This document shows, piece by piece, positions 17,163 through 25,900 of a stretch of DNA of 64,000 nucleotides. Under the pieces are notes generated by a model. That model was given only the letters and a program-made list of their open reading frames with translations. It was not told the DNA's origin and searched no databases. This DNA comes from QZKY01 sp963666295 (lineage in GTDB: Bacteria > Pseudomonadota > Gammaproteobacteria > Burkholderiales > Burkholderiaceae_D). The stretch's first letter is position 1. Each line of letters opens with the position of its first letter. The stretch spans positions 496,001-560,000 of the forward strand of contig OY762707.1 of the NCBI GenBank assembly GCA_963666295.1. The letters run 5' to 3'. The position numbers and the translations under genes are program-made.

Positions 17163-18109
17163 CGACTAAAAACAAACCGCTAGTCATTGCGATCATGGGG
17201 CCCACCGCATCGGGCAAAACGGCGGCAGCGCTTGAGGTTGCGCGTCATATTCCATCTGAAATCATTTCAGTCGATTCAGCGCTGGTCTATCGCGACATGA
17301 ATATCGGCACCGCCAAACCCAGCGCAGAAGAGCTTGCCAGCGTCCCGCATCACCTGATTGACATCATTGATCCTGCCGAAGCCTATTCCGCTGCACAATT
17401 CCGCGAAGATGCCCTGCGCCTGATCAATGAAATTCTCGCACGCGGCAGACTGCCGCTACTGGTAGGCGGCACAATGCTGTATTTTCGCGGACTGATGAAA
17501 GGACTGGATAAGCTGCCGCAAGCCAATCCAGTTATTCGCGCCAAACTGGATGACGAAGCAGCACAAATTGGCTGGCATGGCATGCACAGAAAACTCGCCA
17601 GACTTGACCCCCACACCGCCGCACGACTGGCACCCAATGATGCACAACGCATTCAGCGCGCACTGGAAATCATTGAAATCACAGGTCAACCAATGTCGGA
17701 ATTGCTCGCGCAACAACCGGAAAACACCCTGCCGTTTGAACTGCTGCCGATCGCACTGGAACCGTCAGACCGCAGCAAGTTGCATGCACGTATTGCGCAA
17801 CGTTTTGATACCATGCTATCCGGCGGCGCACTGATCGAGGAAGTCCGAAAACTGAGCGGGCGTGGTGATCTGCATCTGGGTTTGCCCTCGATGCGTTGTG
17901 TTGGGTACCGGCAGGCCTGGAATTATCTTGAAGGGCAAGACGATCTGAAAACTTTCCGGGAAAAAGGCATTGCTGCCACGCGCCAACTGGCAAAGCGGCA
18001 GCTCACTTGGCTGCGCGCCATGCCGGATCGTACAGTCGTGGACTGCCTGAACCCGGACATGCCCGCAATCGTTTTGAAATTGATTAAATCGCGCCTGCTT
18101 TCCCAGTAG
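17159..18109 (+). CDS. miaA: tRNA dimethylallyltransferase
   Basis: Transfers a dimethylallyl group to N6 of A37 in tRNAs that read UNN codons. The 316-residue protein has the P-loop GPTASGKTA (residues 14-22), DSALVYRDMNIGTAKP with the catalytic Asp, HHLIDIIDP, VGGTMLYFRGLMKGL and the downstream GLPSMRCVGYRQAWNYLEG segment, all in family order. Translation is coupled to the upstream transporter by ATGA. The speDE promoter follows. Confidence 0.97.
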   Translation: MTTKNKPLVIAIMGPTASGKTAAALEVARHIPSEIISVDSALVYRDMNIGTAKPSAEELASVPHHLIDIIDPAEAYSAAQFREDALRLINEILARGRLPLLVGGTMLYFRGLMKGLDKLPQANPVIRAKLDDEAAQIGWHGMHRKLARLDPHTAARLAPNDAQRIQRALEIIEITGQPMSELLAQQPENTLPFELLPIALEPSDRSKLHARIAQRFDTMLSGGALIEEVRKLSGRGDLHLGLPSMRCVGYRQAWNYLEGQDDLKTFREKGIAATRQLAKRQLTWLRAMPDRTVVDCLNPDMPAIVLKLIKSRLLSQ

Positions 18110-18182
18110 TCCCATAATGCAAGAATTTCGCCCCTCAGAAACAACAACAATTTGCAATTTCATCCATAAATTCAAAAACTTT

Positions 18183-18191
18183 TGCTATAAT
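18183..18191 (+). promoter_or_regulatory. Extended -10 promoter upstream of speDE
   Basis: TGCTATAAT is a perfect TATAAT with an upstream TG one base away. Transcription would begin near 18198 and leave a leader of about 80 bases before the speDE start. No clear -35 is seen at 17 bases. Confidence 0.55.
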
Positions 18192-18208
18192 TCTGCACTT
18201 TTATCGCT

Positions 18209-18279
18209 GGTGTCTTCGACACCTATTTTATTAGCGTTGGCCTTACAAGCCAAAGAGTTACGATAGGGGGTGAGTCACC
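18209..18279 (+). promoter_or_regulatory. Structured 5' leader of speDE
   Basis: Three inverted repeats follow each other: GGTGTC-TTC-GACACC (18209-18223) followed by the T-rich TATTTTATT, TTGGC-N7-GCCAA (18237-18253), and GGTGA-G-TCACC (18269-18279), which overlaps the AGGGGG ribosome-binding site and abuts the ATG. The first hairpin plus T-rich tail resembles an attenuator; the last could hide the start site. Control by polyamines or SAM would make sense but is not shown. I do not recognise a named riboswitch. Confidence 0.4.
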
Positions 18280-19530
18280 ATGCAAGGCTTACACTTAACT
18301 GCTGATCTGTTCGGTTGCGAATGCGATGCTTCCCTGCTGATTGACGCCGATACTCTGGCCAAGATATGTAAAGAAGCTGTAAACACCTCAACACTGCAAA
18401 TTGTTGACGAAACATATCACACCTTTCCTGAATGGGAAGGCCAACCAGGTGGCGTAACGGGCGCGGTATTGCTGGCTGAATCCCATCTTGCTGTACACAC
18501 GTGGCCGGAAATGGGCGGCGTAACGCTGGACGTTTACGTCTGCAATTTCCTGACTGACAACTCCGGCAAAGCCGAGCGTTTGATGGAAGAACTGATTGTT
18601 GCTTTCAAGCCCAAGCAGCAGGAAACCAACCGCATCATGCGCGCCTCCAAGGATCAGGAACACAGTACTGACGAATTGCTGCTGGAATGGATTAACAAAG
18701 ACACCGCATACGGCTTCCGTGCAAATCGCCGTCTTGAAACCATCAAGACACCGTATCAGATGCTCGACGTTTTCGATACCGAACAATGGGGCAAGATGTT
18801 CCGCCTTGACGGCGTGTTCATGACATCCGAAAAGGATGAATTCTTCTATCACGAGACCATTGTCCATGTTGCTGCCACGGCGCATGATGCGCCACGCTCG
18901 GCACTGATTATTGGCGGTGGCGATGGTGGCACGGCAGAAGAAGTGTTCAAGCACCCGACGATTGAGCGCGTGAAAATGGTTGAACTTGATGGCGAAGTCG
19001 TCCGTGTTGCCAAGGAACATCTGCAAAGTGTCCACAAGGGCGCGTTCGATGATCCGCGCATGGATCTGGAAATCGCTGACGGCCTGAAATACGTGGCTGA
19101 CCAATCTGCAAATCCGAATGGTGACCGTTTTGATCTGGTGATTCTTGATCTGACCGACCCGGATACGCCAGCGGTCAAACTGTACACCAAGGAATTTTTC
19201 GCACAGGCCAAAGTGCTGCTGAATCCTGGCGGCGCCATGATGATGCACATTGGCCCACCTGCCATCACGCCAGATCGCGTCAAGGAATTGACCGGCTACC
19301 TGCGCGAACTATTCCGCATCGTGCGTCCGCTTGGCGTGTACGTGCCGTTATATGGCTCATATTGGGGCATGGCCTGCGCGTCCGACACGCTGGACCCACG
19401 CGCTGTAGATTCTGCCACCATTGAACAACGCATTGCGGAGCGCAACATCGGTGATCTGAACTATTACAATGAAGATACCCACCACGGATTGCTGGCATTG
19501 CCAAACTACTTCCGCAAGTTGGTAAGCTGA
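18280..19530 (+). CDS. speDE: Fusion of S-adenosylmethionine decarboxylase and spermidine synthase
   Basis: A 416-residue bifunctional polyamine enzyme. Residues 1-120 are a bacterial class 1B AdoMet decarboxylase; the pyruvoyl-forming site is in AESHLAVHTWPE, where Ser (near residue 69) is expected to become the cofactor after self-cleavage. Residues 150-416 are spermidine synthase: GGGDGGTAEEV binds decarboxylated SAM, followed by VELDGEVV, DLVILDLTDPDTP with the catalytic Asp pair, and PLYGSYWGMAC. It supplies its own aminopropyl donor and makes spermidine from putrescine. Most bacteria encode the two as separate genes. The serine is followed by HLAVHT, versus the common HISIHT. Confidence 0.93.
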   Translation: MQGLHLTADLFGCECDASLLIDADTLAKICKEAVNTSTLQIVDETYHTFPEWEGQPGGVTGAVLLAESHLAVHTWPEMGGVTLDVYVCNFLTDNSGKAERLMEELIVAFKPKQQETNRIMRASKDQEHSTDELLLEWINKDTAYGFRANRRLETIKTPYQMLDVFDTEQWGKMFRLDGVFMTSEKDEFFYHETIVHVAATAHDAPRSALIIGGGDGGTAEEVFKHPTIERVKMVELDGEVVRVAKEHLQSVHKGAFDDPRMDLEIADGLKYVADQSANPNGDRFDLVILDLTDPDTPAVKLYTKEFFAQAKVLLNPGGAMMMHIGPPAITPDRVKELTGYLRELFRIVRPLGVYVPLYGSYWGMACASDTLDPRAVDSATIEQRIAERNIGDLNYYNEDTHHGLLALPNYFRKLVS

Positions 19531-19588
19531 ATTTGACCGTGTTTTTGCCTTGACAGTTTTCACATGAAATGTAAAAATTGCGGGCTTT

Positions 19589-19665
19589 GGTGATATAGCT
19601 CAGTTGGTTAGAGCACAGCACTCATAATGCTGGGGTCGGTGGTTCAAATCCACCTATCACCACCA
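19589..19665 (+). tRNA. Elongator tRNA-Met (CAU anticodon)
   Basis: A 77-base cloverleaf with acceptor stem GGTGATA / TATCACC, D arm containing AGCTCAGTTGGTTAGAGC, anticodon stem CAGCA / TGCTG around the loop CTCATAA, T arm GGTGG-TTCAAAT-CCACC and an encoded CCA. The anticodon is CAT. The anticodon-arm context (CACTCATAATG, then GGGGTC) matches elongator tRNA-Met rather than initiator or lysidine-modified tRNA-Ile2. Its 3' end may be a phage attachment site (see the integrase remnant). Confidence 0.95.
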
Positions 19666-19675
19666 AAAATTTGAT

Positions 19676-19712
19676 AAGCCGTTGATTCGCAAGAGTCAGC
19701 GGCTTTTTTATT
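19676..19712 (+). terminator. Rho-independent terminator after tRNA-Met
   Basis: AAGCCGTTGA and TCAGCGGCTT form a stem with one mismatch, followed by TTTTTATT. It starts 11 bases after the tRNA. Confidence 0.85.
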
Positions 19713-19750
19713 GCCTGTTATCTGCTAGGTGGTACACAAAGGTGGTACAC

Positions 19751-19843
19751 ATGGCAGGAAGCTTCATCAAAAAATCCCGTCACGGAACGGTCTTTTATTT
19801 TCGTCGGCGTGTCCCGATTGACCTTCAACACTGCAAACCATGA
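19751..19843 (+). pseudogene. N-terminal remnant of a tyrosine-recombinase (phage-type integrase)
   Basis: A 30-codon frame starts at ATG 19751 and stops at TGA 19841. It contains SFIKKSRHGTVFYFRRRVPIDL, cut here by the next non-homologous residues. This start (short polar lead, then YFRRRVP) is typical of phage integrases that begin near the 3' end of a tRNA. No recombinase catalytic domain follows. A direct repeat GGTGGTACAC occurs twice just upstream (19731-19740 region and 19741-19750). It looks like the scar of an element integrated at tRNA-Met. The rest of 19844-19920 shows nothing I can name. Confidence 0.65.
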
Positions 19844-19920
19844 ACGCAGCTTTTCGGTTCGCATCCGGAAAAATTTGAATGGTGCGAAGCACCACTACCG
19901 GCCAGGCAAACCCGACATAC

Positions 19921-21266
19921 TCAGAGATATTTCTTGTTAATGCGCGGAATTTCCAGCGCAAGGGATAAATGACGTTGGGACATTTTTTCCGCAATGCGAC
20001 AGACTCGGTCAACAGCATTCATGTCAGCGCCTTCGGCCACAACTTCTCTCCGGACCGAATCCATTTCACGAAGAACTTTTTCGGCAAGCTGCTGCATTTC
20101 CTTCGCCACCAGACGCGCACGCAAACCGCAGTTCACCGAGAAGCCGACCCACTCGAAAGGCGTCAACTCTTCCACACGGAAAGCATCTCCGATGGCCATC
20201 GCGAATGAATCTTCCAGCTTGTCGCTGGCAAAAGCGAGCGTGCTCACGATGTCGTAAGCAGGCGTCAGCCGGTAGCCACGCTGATCCAGATAAAATGAAA
20301 CATTCTTGGCGTGAGCATCAGTGTTGCCGACCAATACCTGATAAATCACCCAGCGCAATAATTCGATCCGCTGCGCCGCTGGCGTCTGACTGCCGGCCAT
20401 CAGAGCAAATAACTTTGGCAAGGATGCGCCGTCGCGGATATGGCGCACATCGCGGCCATCCCCGTACAGGCGTTCATACTTCGACCCAACCCCCAAACCT
20501 AACGCCTGACATGCATCGATCACATGCAGCCGATGCACACGCTCGGGTTTCCGCAGACGGTCGAAGCGTTCGATCTGTAGCACCGGTTCCGGCACATGAA
20601 CCAGCTGGACGGCGGCGACTGGTAAACCGACACGGTGCGCCAAACGCATGCAAAAGAATTCATTGCTAGTCTGGCCGGCTAGTGCGGTCGCAAGCGGCTC
20701 AGGCTTCAGAATCACGGTCGATGCCAGTTTCTCGCCTTCAACCAGATACCATTCGCCATTTTCTTCATAGGCCGCCGTCTTGTCCTGAGAACCAGCAATC
20801 GACAAACGTACCTTGCCATCCCATACGGAAAATGGTTCCGCATGTCGGTTGCGAATGCGCGCAGACAGTTCCTCTCGCGAGAGGTAGCGCTTATCGACAA
20901 TGGGTTCAGCAGGTTCTGACGCGCGGCGCTTGTCAATGAGCCGCAAACGCAAGGCCCCCGCCGTTTCGCGTCCAAGCGCCACCATCAGCCCAACCAGGTT
21001 TGACTTGGATACGTTATGCGCCGATGCGGCTTCATCCAGTGCACGGCCTTCCGGCATCAGATTCTCGAAAACTGGCGCACGATGGTACTGTGCATTTCAG
21101 GCGTCTGCTCCGGCACCGGCGTGAGCGAGATTTGCGGACTCAAGGAATAGCGGTCGTGATGCGCCAGCCACTCTGGCGCATAATCGAAGGCAAAGCGGTT
21201 CGTTTGCGGATCGTGAGTCACCCAACCAGCCAGCCGCTCTTCGAGCAGAACATCGACCCGGATCAT
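19921..21266 (-). pseudogene. hipA: HipA-type serine/threonine kinase toxin, frameshifted
   Basis: HipA proteins phosphorylate tRNA synthetases or other targets and cause growth arrest. Two frames together make one HipA: residues 1-66 at 21266-21069 (begins MIRVDVLLEERLAGWV, to TIVRQF) and the rest from about 21057 (MPEGRALDEAASAHNVSK) to 19921. Adding one T to the TTTT run near 21070 restores QFFENLMPEGR and a single protein of about 447 residues. Kinase motifs are intact: SIAGSQDKTA, the catalytic NTDAHAKNVSF and the metal-binding PAYDIVSTLAF. The start overlaps hipB by ATGA. As it stands the toxin is probably inactive unless the indel is a sequencing error. Confidence 0.85.
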
Positions 21267-21553
21267 TGTCCGCTTTCAAGAAGCGCGCGCGCGATTCGGT
21301 CACGATCCTGATTCTGCGCGATGACGACGAGCACGCCCAGTTCATGCGCGATCTTGAACGCATTGCCGAGCTTGACACTTGGCTTACCCGCCTCCAGATC
21401 AGACAGCGTTTGCTTGGCAACACCTATGCTCAACGCAGCCTCCTCAATGCTCAGCCCAGCCTGCGTGCGTCGAGCGCGCACGGCTTTGCCAAGGACGGTC
21501 GCGTCCAATGCAAAAGGATCACTTGGGAAAGGGCTAGGCATTACACGCTTCAT
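21263..21553 (-). CDS. hipB: HipB-type antitoxin, XRE-family HTH
   Basis: A 96-residue Cro/C1-type helix-turn-helix protein. The motif is LGKAVRARRTQAGLSIEEAA then SIGVAKQTLSDLEAGK, with the recognition helix near residues 50-62. The C-terminal part (FKIAHELGVLVVIAQNQ) is HipB-like. I chose the ATG at 21551-21553 because GTAGGAG lies 5 bases upstream of it; a tandem ATG directly before is too close. It is expected to neutralise HipA and repress the operon by binding the palindromes upstream. Confidence 0.87.
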   Translation of the reverse strand: MKRVMPSPFPSDPFALDATVLGKAVRARRTQAGLSIEEAALSIGVAKQTLSDLEAGKPSVKLGNAFKIAHELGVLVVIAQNQDRDRIARALLESGQ

Positions 21554-21557
21554 CATT

Positions 21558-21675
21558 ACTCCTACCAAAAAAGGATTATTGAAGATTTTTAGAGTAATTC
21601 AATAAAAATCCTGTTACAAGAGGATTAAACACAAATTATACCTGGGTAAAATTAAAATCCTGCTACAGCAATCTT
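21558..21675. promoter_or_regulatory. HipB operator-like palindromes upstream of hipBA
   Basis: AATCCT-N8-AGGATT is a perfect inverted repeat at 21607-21626. A second imperfect copy, ACTCCT-N8-AGGATT, lies at 21558-21577 next to the hipB start, and AATCCTGCTACA at 21656 repeats one half. E. coli HipB recognises TATCC-N8-GGATA, so spacing and core agree. The DNA from here to 21896 is AT-rich and holds no convincing gene. Confidence 0.6.
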
Positions 21676-21896
21676 TTTAAAAAATACTTACGCAAAGAAG
21701 CCAACAAATCTCTGTGGATACGCTACTGATTTCTGTTGATATTTAAAGCCTGCTACGCCATCGAATGAATGATTAGCGAAGAAGCATAATGACGAAAAAT
21801 CTTTTTAAATCAACGCACTTTAGATGCCGATGCATATACACAGGCACTGCCATATCAGATTTTCATGTCTTGCCATCAATTCACCTGATCCAGATT

Positions 21897-22172
21897 ATTG
21901 ATGCGGCACGAATAAATTTGAAATATGCGCATGTGTGTGTCATGCCAGCGCAGGCTGGCATCCAGTGTCGTTAAGATGCCGATTGAGTTTCAGGCTTATG
22001 CTGCGTTGCTTTTTCGGTGAGGAAGAGCGTATTCAAGACACTGGACCCCAGCCTCCGCTGGGGTGACGGCAAGCAGGAGTGGTGAGTTTGCCTATTGTCC
22101 TGCTGGCTGGTGCTGGGGCGACGCAAGGGGAGCAAACTTGAATACTTCAAACTTCAACTGACCGAATCAATA
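21897..22172 (+). repeat. Left copy of a ~260-bp dispersed repeat (inverted partner at 51762-52020)
   Basis: The segment opens ATTGATGCGGCACGAATAAA and closes TTCAACTGACCGAATCAATA. Read in reverse complement, 51762-52020 starts and ends with nearly the same bases and shares long stretches, including the block around the palindrome GCCAGC-GCA-GGCTGGC and GTGCTGGGGCGACGCAAGGGG. The middle differs by small insertions. It also carries the palindrome CCCCAGC-CTC-CGCTGGGG at 22047-22063. Both copies sit at the borders of the adhesin/secretion block. Confidence 0.85.
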
Positions 22173-22401
22173 AGGCAAAAATTGATGTTGGCGGAAAAAC
22201 CACAAAGCCCCCAGCAGCACCCAGATGCAGATTGATCGTCAATCAGACAGATGCTGCCAACAAGCATTTTTGTATCTAAAAGGCAACAAACAATTCTTTT
22301 TTGCAACAAGTTGTCAGTCTGACATTTTCGACCACCTCCCCTTGTGCCAGCATCGCAGCATACTTTTAATAACTCGAAGACAATATTTTCGAACTCGCGG
22401 T

Positions 22402-22968
22402 ATGCAAATAAGAACATCGACAAAAAACCTGCGCCTTACCCGCAAGAAGCACAAGCTTCCGGCTTTTGCTTTCACCAGCAGGCTGCTGACCGCGCTATTT
22501 CTGATCCTGCCCCTGTCTGCCACCGCGCAACCACCAGTAGCGACCAACGCGCTCACGCAGCAAGTCATCAAATCCGGCATGCTTGCCTGCGCAGGACGTG
22601 TCAATCAGGTCAGCAGCTACCTCAGCAACAACAGCCAGATGGGCGCGGTTGTTTTCACGCCACCGGCACAGCCGGATCACCGGCTGTTTTCCGTTTCAAT
22701 GGGCTTGTCCGCCAAAGGTACACCACCCGCCTACGCCAGTATGAGCTTTGCCCCGAACCAGGCCAATGGCTGCGGTGCGGCCTACGATGTGGTCGCATAC
22801 TGGCCGCAAGGCTGCGAAGCGGTCGCCAAGAAATATTTCAAGGGGTTTCAATCCAGGCGGTCATTACCGCAAAACATTCACGTGCTGGAAAACCGCAGCA
22901 CGATCCGCGTTTTTCTGATGCCAGCCGGGGAAGGCTGCGTCTCGATCAAAAAAGAAGTTGTGTTATAG
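22402..22968 (+). CDS. Secreted four-cysteine protein next to a YadA-type adhesin (member A)
   Basis: No known family is recognised. The 188-residue protein has a basic start and a signal peptide ending LSATAQ (about residue 43). The mature part has four cysteines in ACAGRVNQ, NGCGAAYD, QGCEAVAKK and GEGCVSIKKEV. It is clearly paralogous to 28991-29524: same Cys spacing, RxNQ, AAY, YW, LMPA and the ending C(V/I)SIKKEV. The pairs probably form two disulfides in the periplasm. It ends 30 bases before the adhesin gene, so the two are probably one operon. I chose ATG 22402 because it gives a signal peptide; a frame from 22225 adds 59 unlikely residues. Confidence 0.75.
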   Translation: MQIRTSTKNLRLTRKKHKLPAFAFTSRLLTALFLILPLSATAQPPVATNALTQQVIKSGMLACAGRVNQVSSYLSNNSQMGAVVFTPPAQPDHRLFSVSMGLSAKGTPPAYASMSFAPNQANGCGAAYDVVAYWPQGCEAVAKKYFKGFQSRRSLPQNIHVLENRSTIRVFLMPAGEGCVSIKKEVVL

Positions 22969-22998
22969 CGCTTTATCTAAACAAGGAGAACAAGAATC

Positions 22999-25900
22999 AT
23001 GAAAATAAACTTTAAACGCAAGCTACTGGTCGCGGCAATTGCAGCCAGCTTGGCAAGTAGTGCAGCATGGGCAGATGTTCAAGACAATTATCACGATTCA
23101 AATGCCGCCTGGATTGGCGCAGATCAAGATGACAACACCAACACCTATGATTCTGAAGATCATATTTATTTCACACTCAACACTATAAATACTGACACAG
23201 CTGACCAAGTAGATGCTTCAACGGGCGACTATACAGGCGTCCTTGCAGATTTTACTGCTGGCACCAGTACTCTCTTTTCTTCCCTAAACCTCGATGGCAG
23301 CATCTCGGTTAATGATAATCTAGGGGTTGGCGGCAACGCAGGAATCACTGGCACACTAGGTGTTGGCGGCGCAACCACTTTGAGTAACACCACGAGCATC
23401 ACGGCCGGCGGCCTAAACGTTACAGGCGCTACCGACCTGAACACGGGCTTGAATGTCGATGGCACAACAACGCTGGATAGCACCACTGTTGATGGCACCC
23501 TGACCGCTACTGCGGTGACCACTTCTGATGTGAATTCGCTATCCAACGTAATTATTCGCGCCGATACTGATATAGTAAATCCGGGTTCGGAATACGTCCA
23601 AATGAATGTCAGTGGCGTAACTGTTTTTCAGGCAACGAGCACTACCACTACGATTAACGGCGCGCTGGACGTTAACGGTACAGTTACCACAGACGGCATT
23701 ACCGACAGCGTCGGCATTTCCTCCACTGGCGCTGTGAGCGGTGCGAGCCTAACTGCCACATCGGGCGGCCTGACAGTAACCGGTGCTACCGACCTGAACA
23801 CTGGCTTGAATGTCGATGGTGCAACAACGCTGGATGCAACACAAATTGACGGCAACCTTGTTGTAAACGGCGCAACCAACACCATCGACGGCACAACCTC
23901 TACAACCCTCACAGGTGGCAGTAGCGATGGCGACGGCATATATGGCGGCATGCTCCTCGATGGCGATGGTGTTTACCTGGCTAGCGATGCAACTACACCA
24001 GCAAATGGTTCAACAGTCTGGCTTGAAGCTGACAGCGCTGGCCTGACAGACAGTCTTGGCAGTGGTCTCGAAATCGACTATGTAGCAGCCACTGCTGGAT
24101 TAACAGACGGTTCTTCAACCACCTCTGTCACGAACAGTACTGGCCACGGCCTCACAGTTACCGATACTCTTGATGATACGGACACCGTCGTTGCTTCAGT
24201 CACCACACTGACCGGCGGCACCAACTCCTCCAGCCTGACACTGGCAGACGATGTCGCAACATTATCTGTTGGCACTGCAACAACCGCCGAGGTTGATGTA
24301 CTGACCGCCACTAACGATGGCACCAACACAACCGTCAACCTTCTGGGTGACACTAATAACATTACAGGCACAACGAACATCAACACCACCGGCACAGCTG
24401 CTACCAACATCGGCAACAGTACTGGTAACCTCACGATGGACGGCGATCTGGTTGACATGACCGGCGCAACATCAGTAACTATCGACAGTGGCGCCAATTC
24501 CGTTGTCGTAAGCGCAGCCAGTGGCACCGCAATCACCGGCGCAACCGACATCAACGGCAACACCACCATCAACACGACGGACGGTGACGGCACCACCGCT
24601 ATTGGCAACAGCACAGGCACACTCACGATGAATGGCAGCACCATTACAGCCACTGCAACAGGTCAAGCTCTGGTAACTGGTGCAGGCGCTGACATGACGC
24701 TTAATGGCACAGATGCATCTTTGATCAACTCGACCGGCACGGGCGTATATATTGACGCAGCAAGCACACGCATCTCCGGCGGTGATGCAACAGGCGAGTC
24801 TCAATTAAGCCTGCAAAACGGCAGCACCACGATCGCTGTTTCACCCACTGCTGGCGGTGCTGCAACCACAATGATTGCAGCCACTAATGACGGCACCACT
24901 ACAGATGTCACGCTTTCCGGTGACACCAACAACATCACGGGTACGACCAACAACATCACCGGCACCACAAACATAAACACTACCGGCACGGCGTCAACCA
25001 ATATTGGCAATGCCACTGGCGATGTTGCCATAACCGGCAATACTGTTGATGTAACGGGCACCACAACCATCAACACGACCGGCACCGCATCTACCGACAT
25101 CGGCAACGCAACCGGCACCCTTGCGCTGACCGGTGCCAACGTCAACGTCACTGGCGTCACTGATATCAATGGCAACACCACCATCAACACAACAGACGGT
25201 GACGGCACTACCGCTATCGGCAACAGCACCGGTACGCTGACGATGGATGGCAGCACCATTACGGCAATAGCCGCAGGCCAGGCACAAATTAGCGGCGCAA
25301 GCTCAACACTGACACTCAACGGAACTGACGCCACACTGACCAACTCAGACAGCCATGGCGTATATATTGATGCATCACGCACCGGCATCTCTGGCGGCAC
25401 CAGTGGCGCAGGCGTCTCCCAGTTGTATCTGGAAAGCGGCAGCGCCACCATCGGCGTTTCGCCTAGCGCTGGCGGCGGTTCAGTAGAAACCCTGATTGAG
25501 GCAACCAATGATGCCGGCGGCAATACCGCCGTAACGCTTTCCGGTGACACCAACACCGTCGGTGTAGCAGGCACCTCTGCCAATACGATGACAGGCGTAA
25601 GCAACACGCTGACCGCCACGACCGGCAACAATGCCATTTCAACGACAGATGGTAATAACACCATTACGTCAACGAACGGCGCCAACAGCCTGACGGCGGG
25701 TACCAGCAATACCATTACCGCTGGAACCACTAACTACATGGAAGCGGGCACCAGCAACACCATCACCGCCGTAGCAGGCAGCAACTCCATCAATGCGAAT
25801 GCAGACAATATGTCTAACGCCTTGAATGCGAACGGTGCAAATGGCTCCAACGTGATATCCGCAACCGGCACGAGCGGCGTCAACTACATGACTGCCAACA

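Noticed and set aside
18388..19248. 286-residue minus-strand frame opposite speDE
   Set aside because: It lies fully inside a well-supported gene, has no ribosome-binding site and no recognisable domain.
19921..21266. Programmed frameshift in hipA
   Set aside because: A TTTT run is present, but no downstream structure or known programmed shift in HipA supports it; a plain indel explains the break.
21789..21974. 61-residue plus-strand frame ending in VMPAQAGIQCR
   Set aside because: MPAQAGIQ is the usual translation of a dRS3-like repeat, so this frame is made by the repeat and is not a gene.
24801..25730. 309-residue minus-strand frame rich in Val, Pro and Leu
   Set aside because: It is the shadow of the Thr/Gly-rich YadA-type adhesin gene; composition bias removes stops on the other strand.
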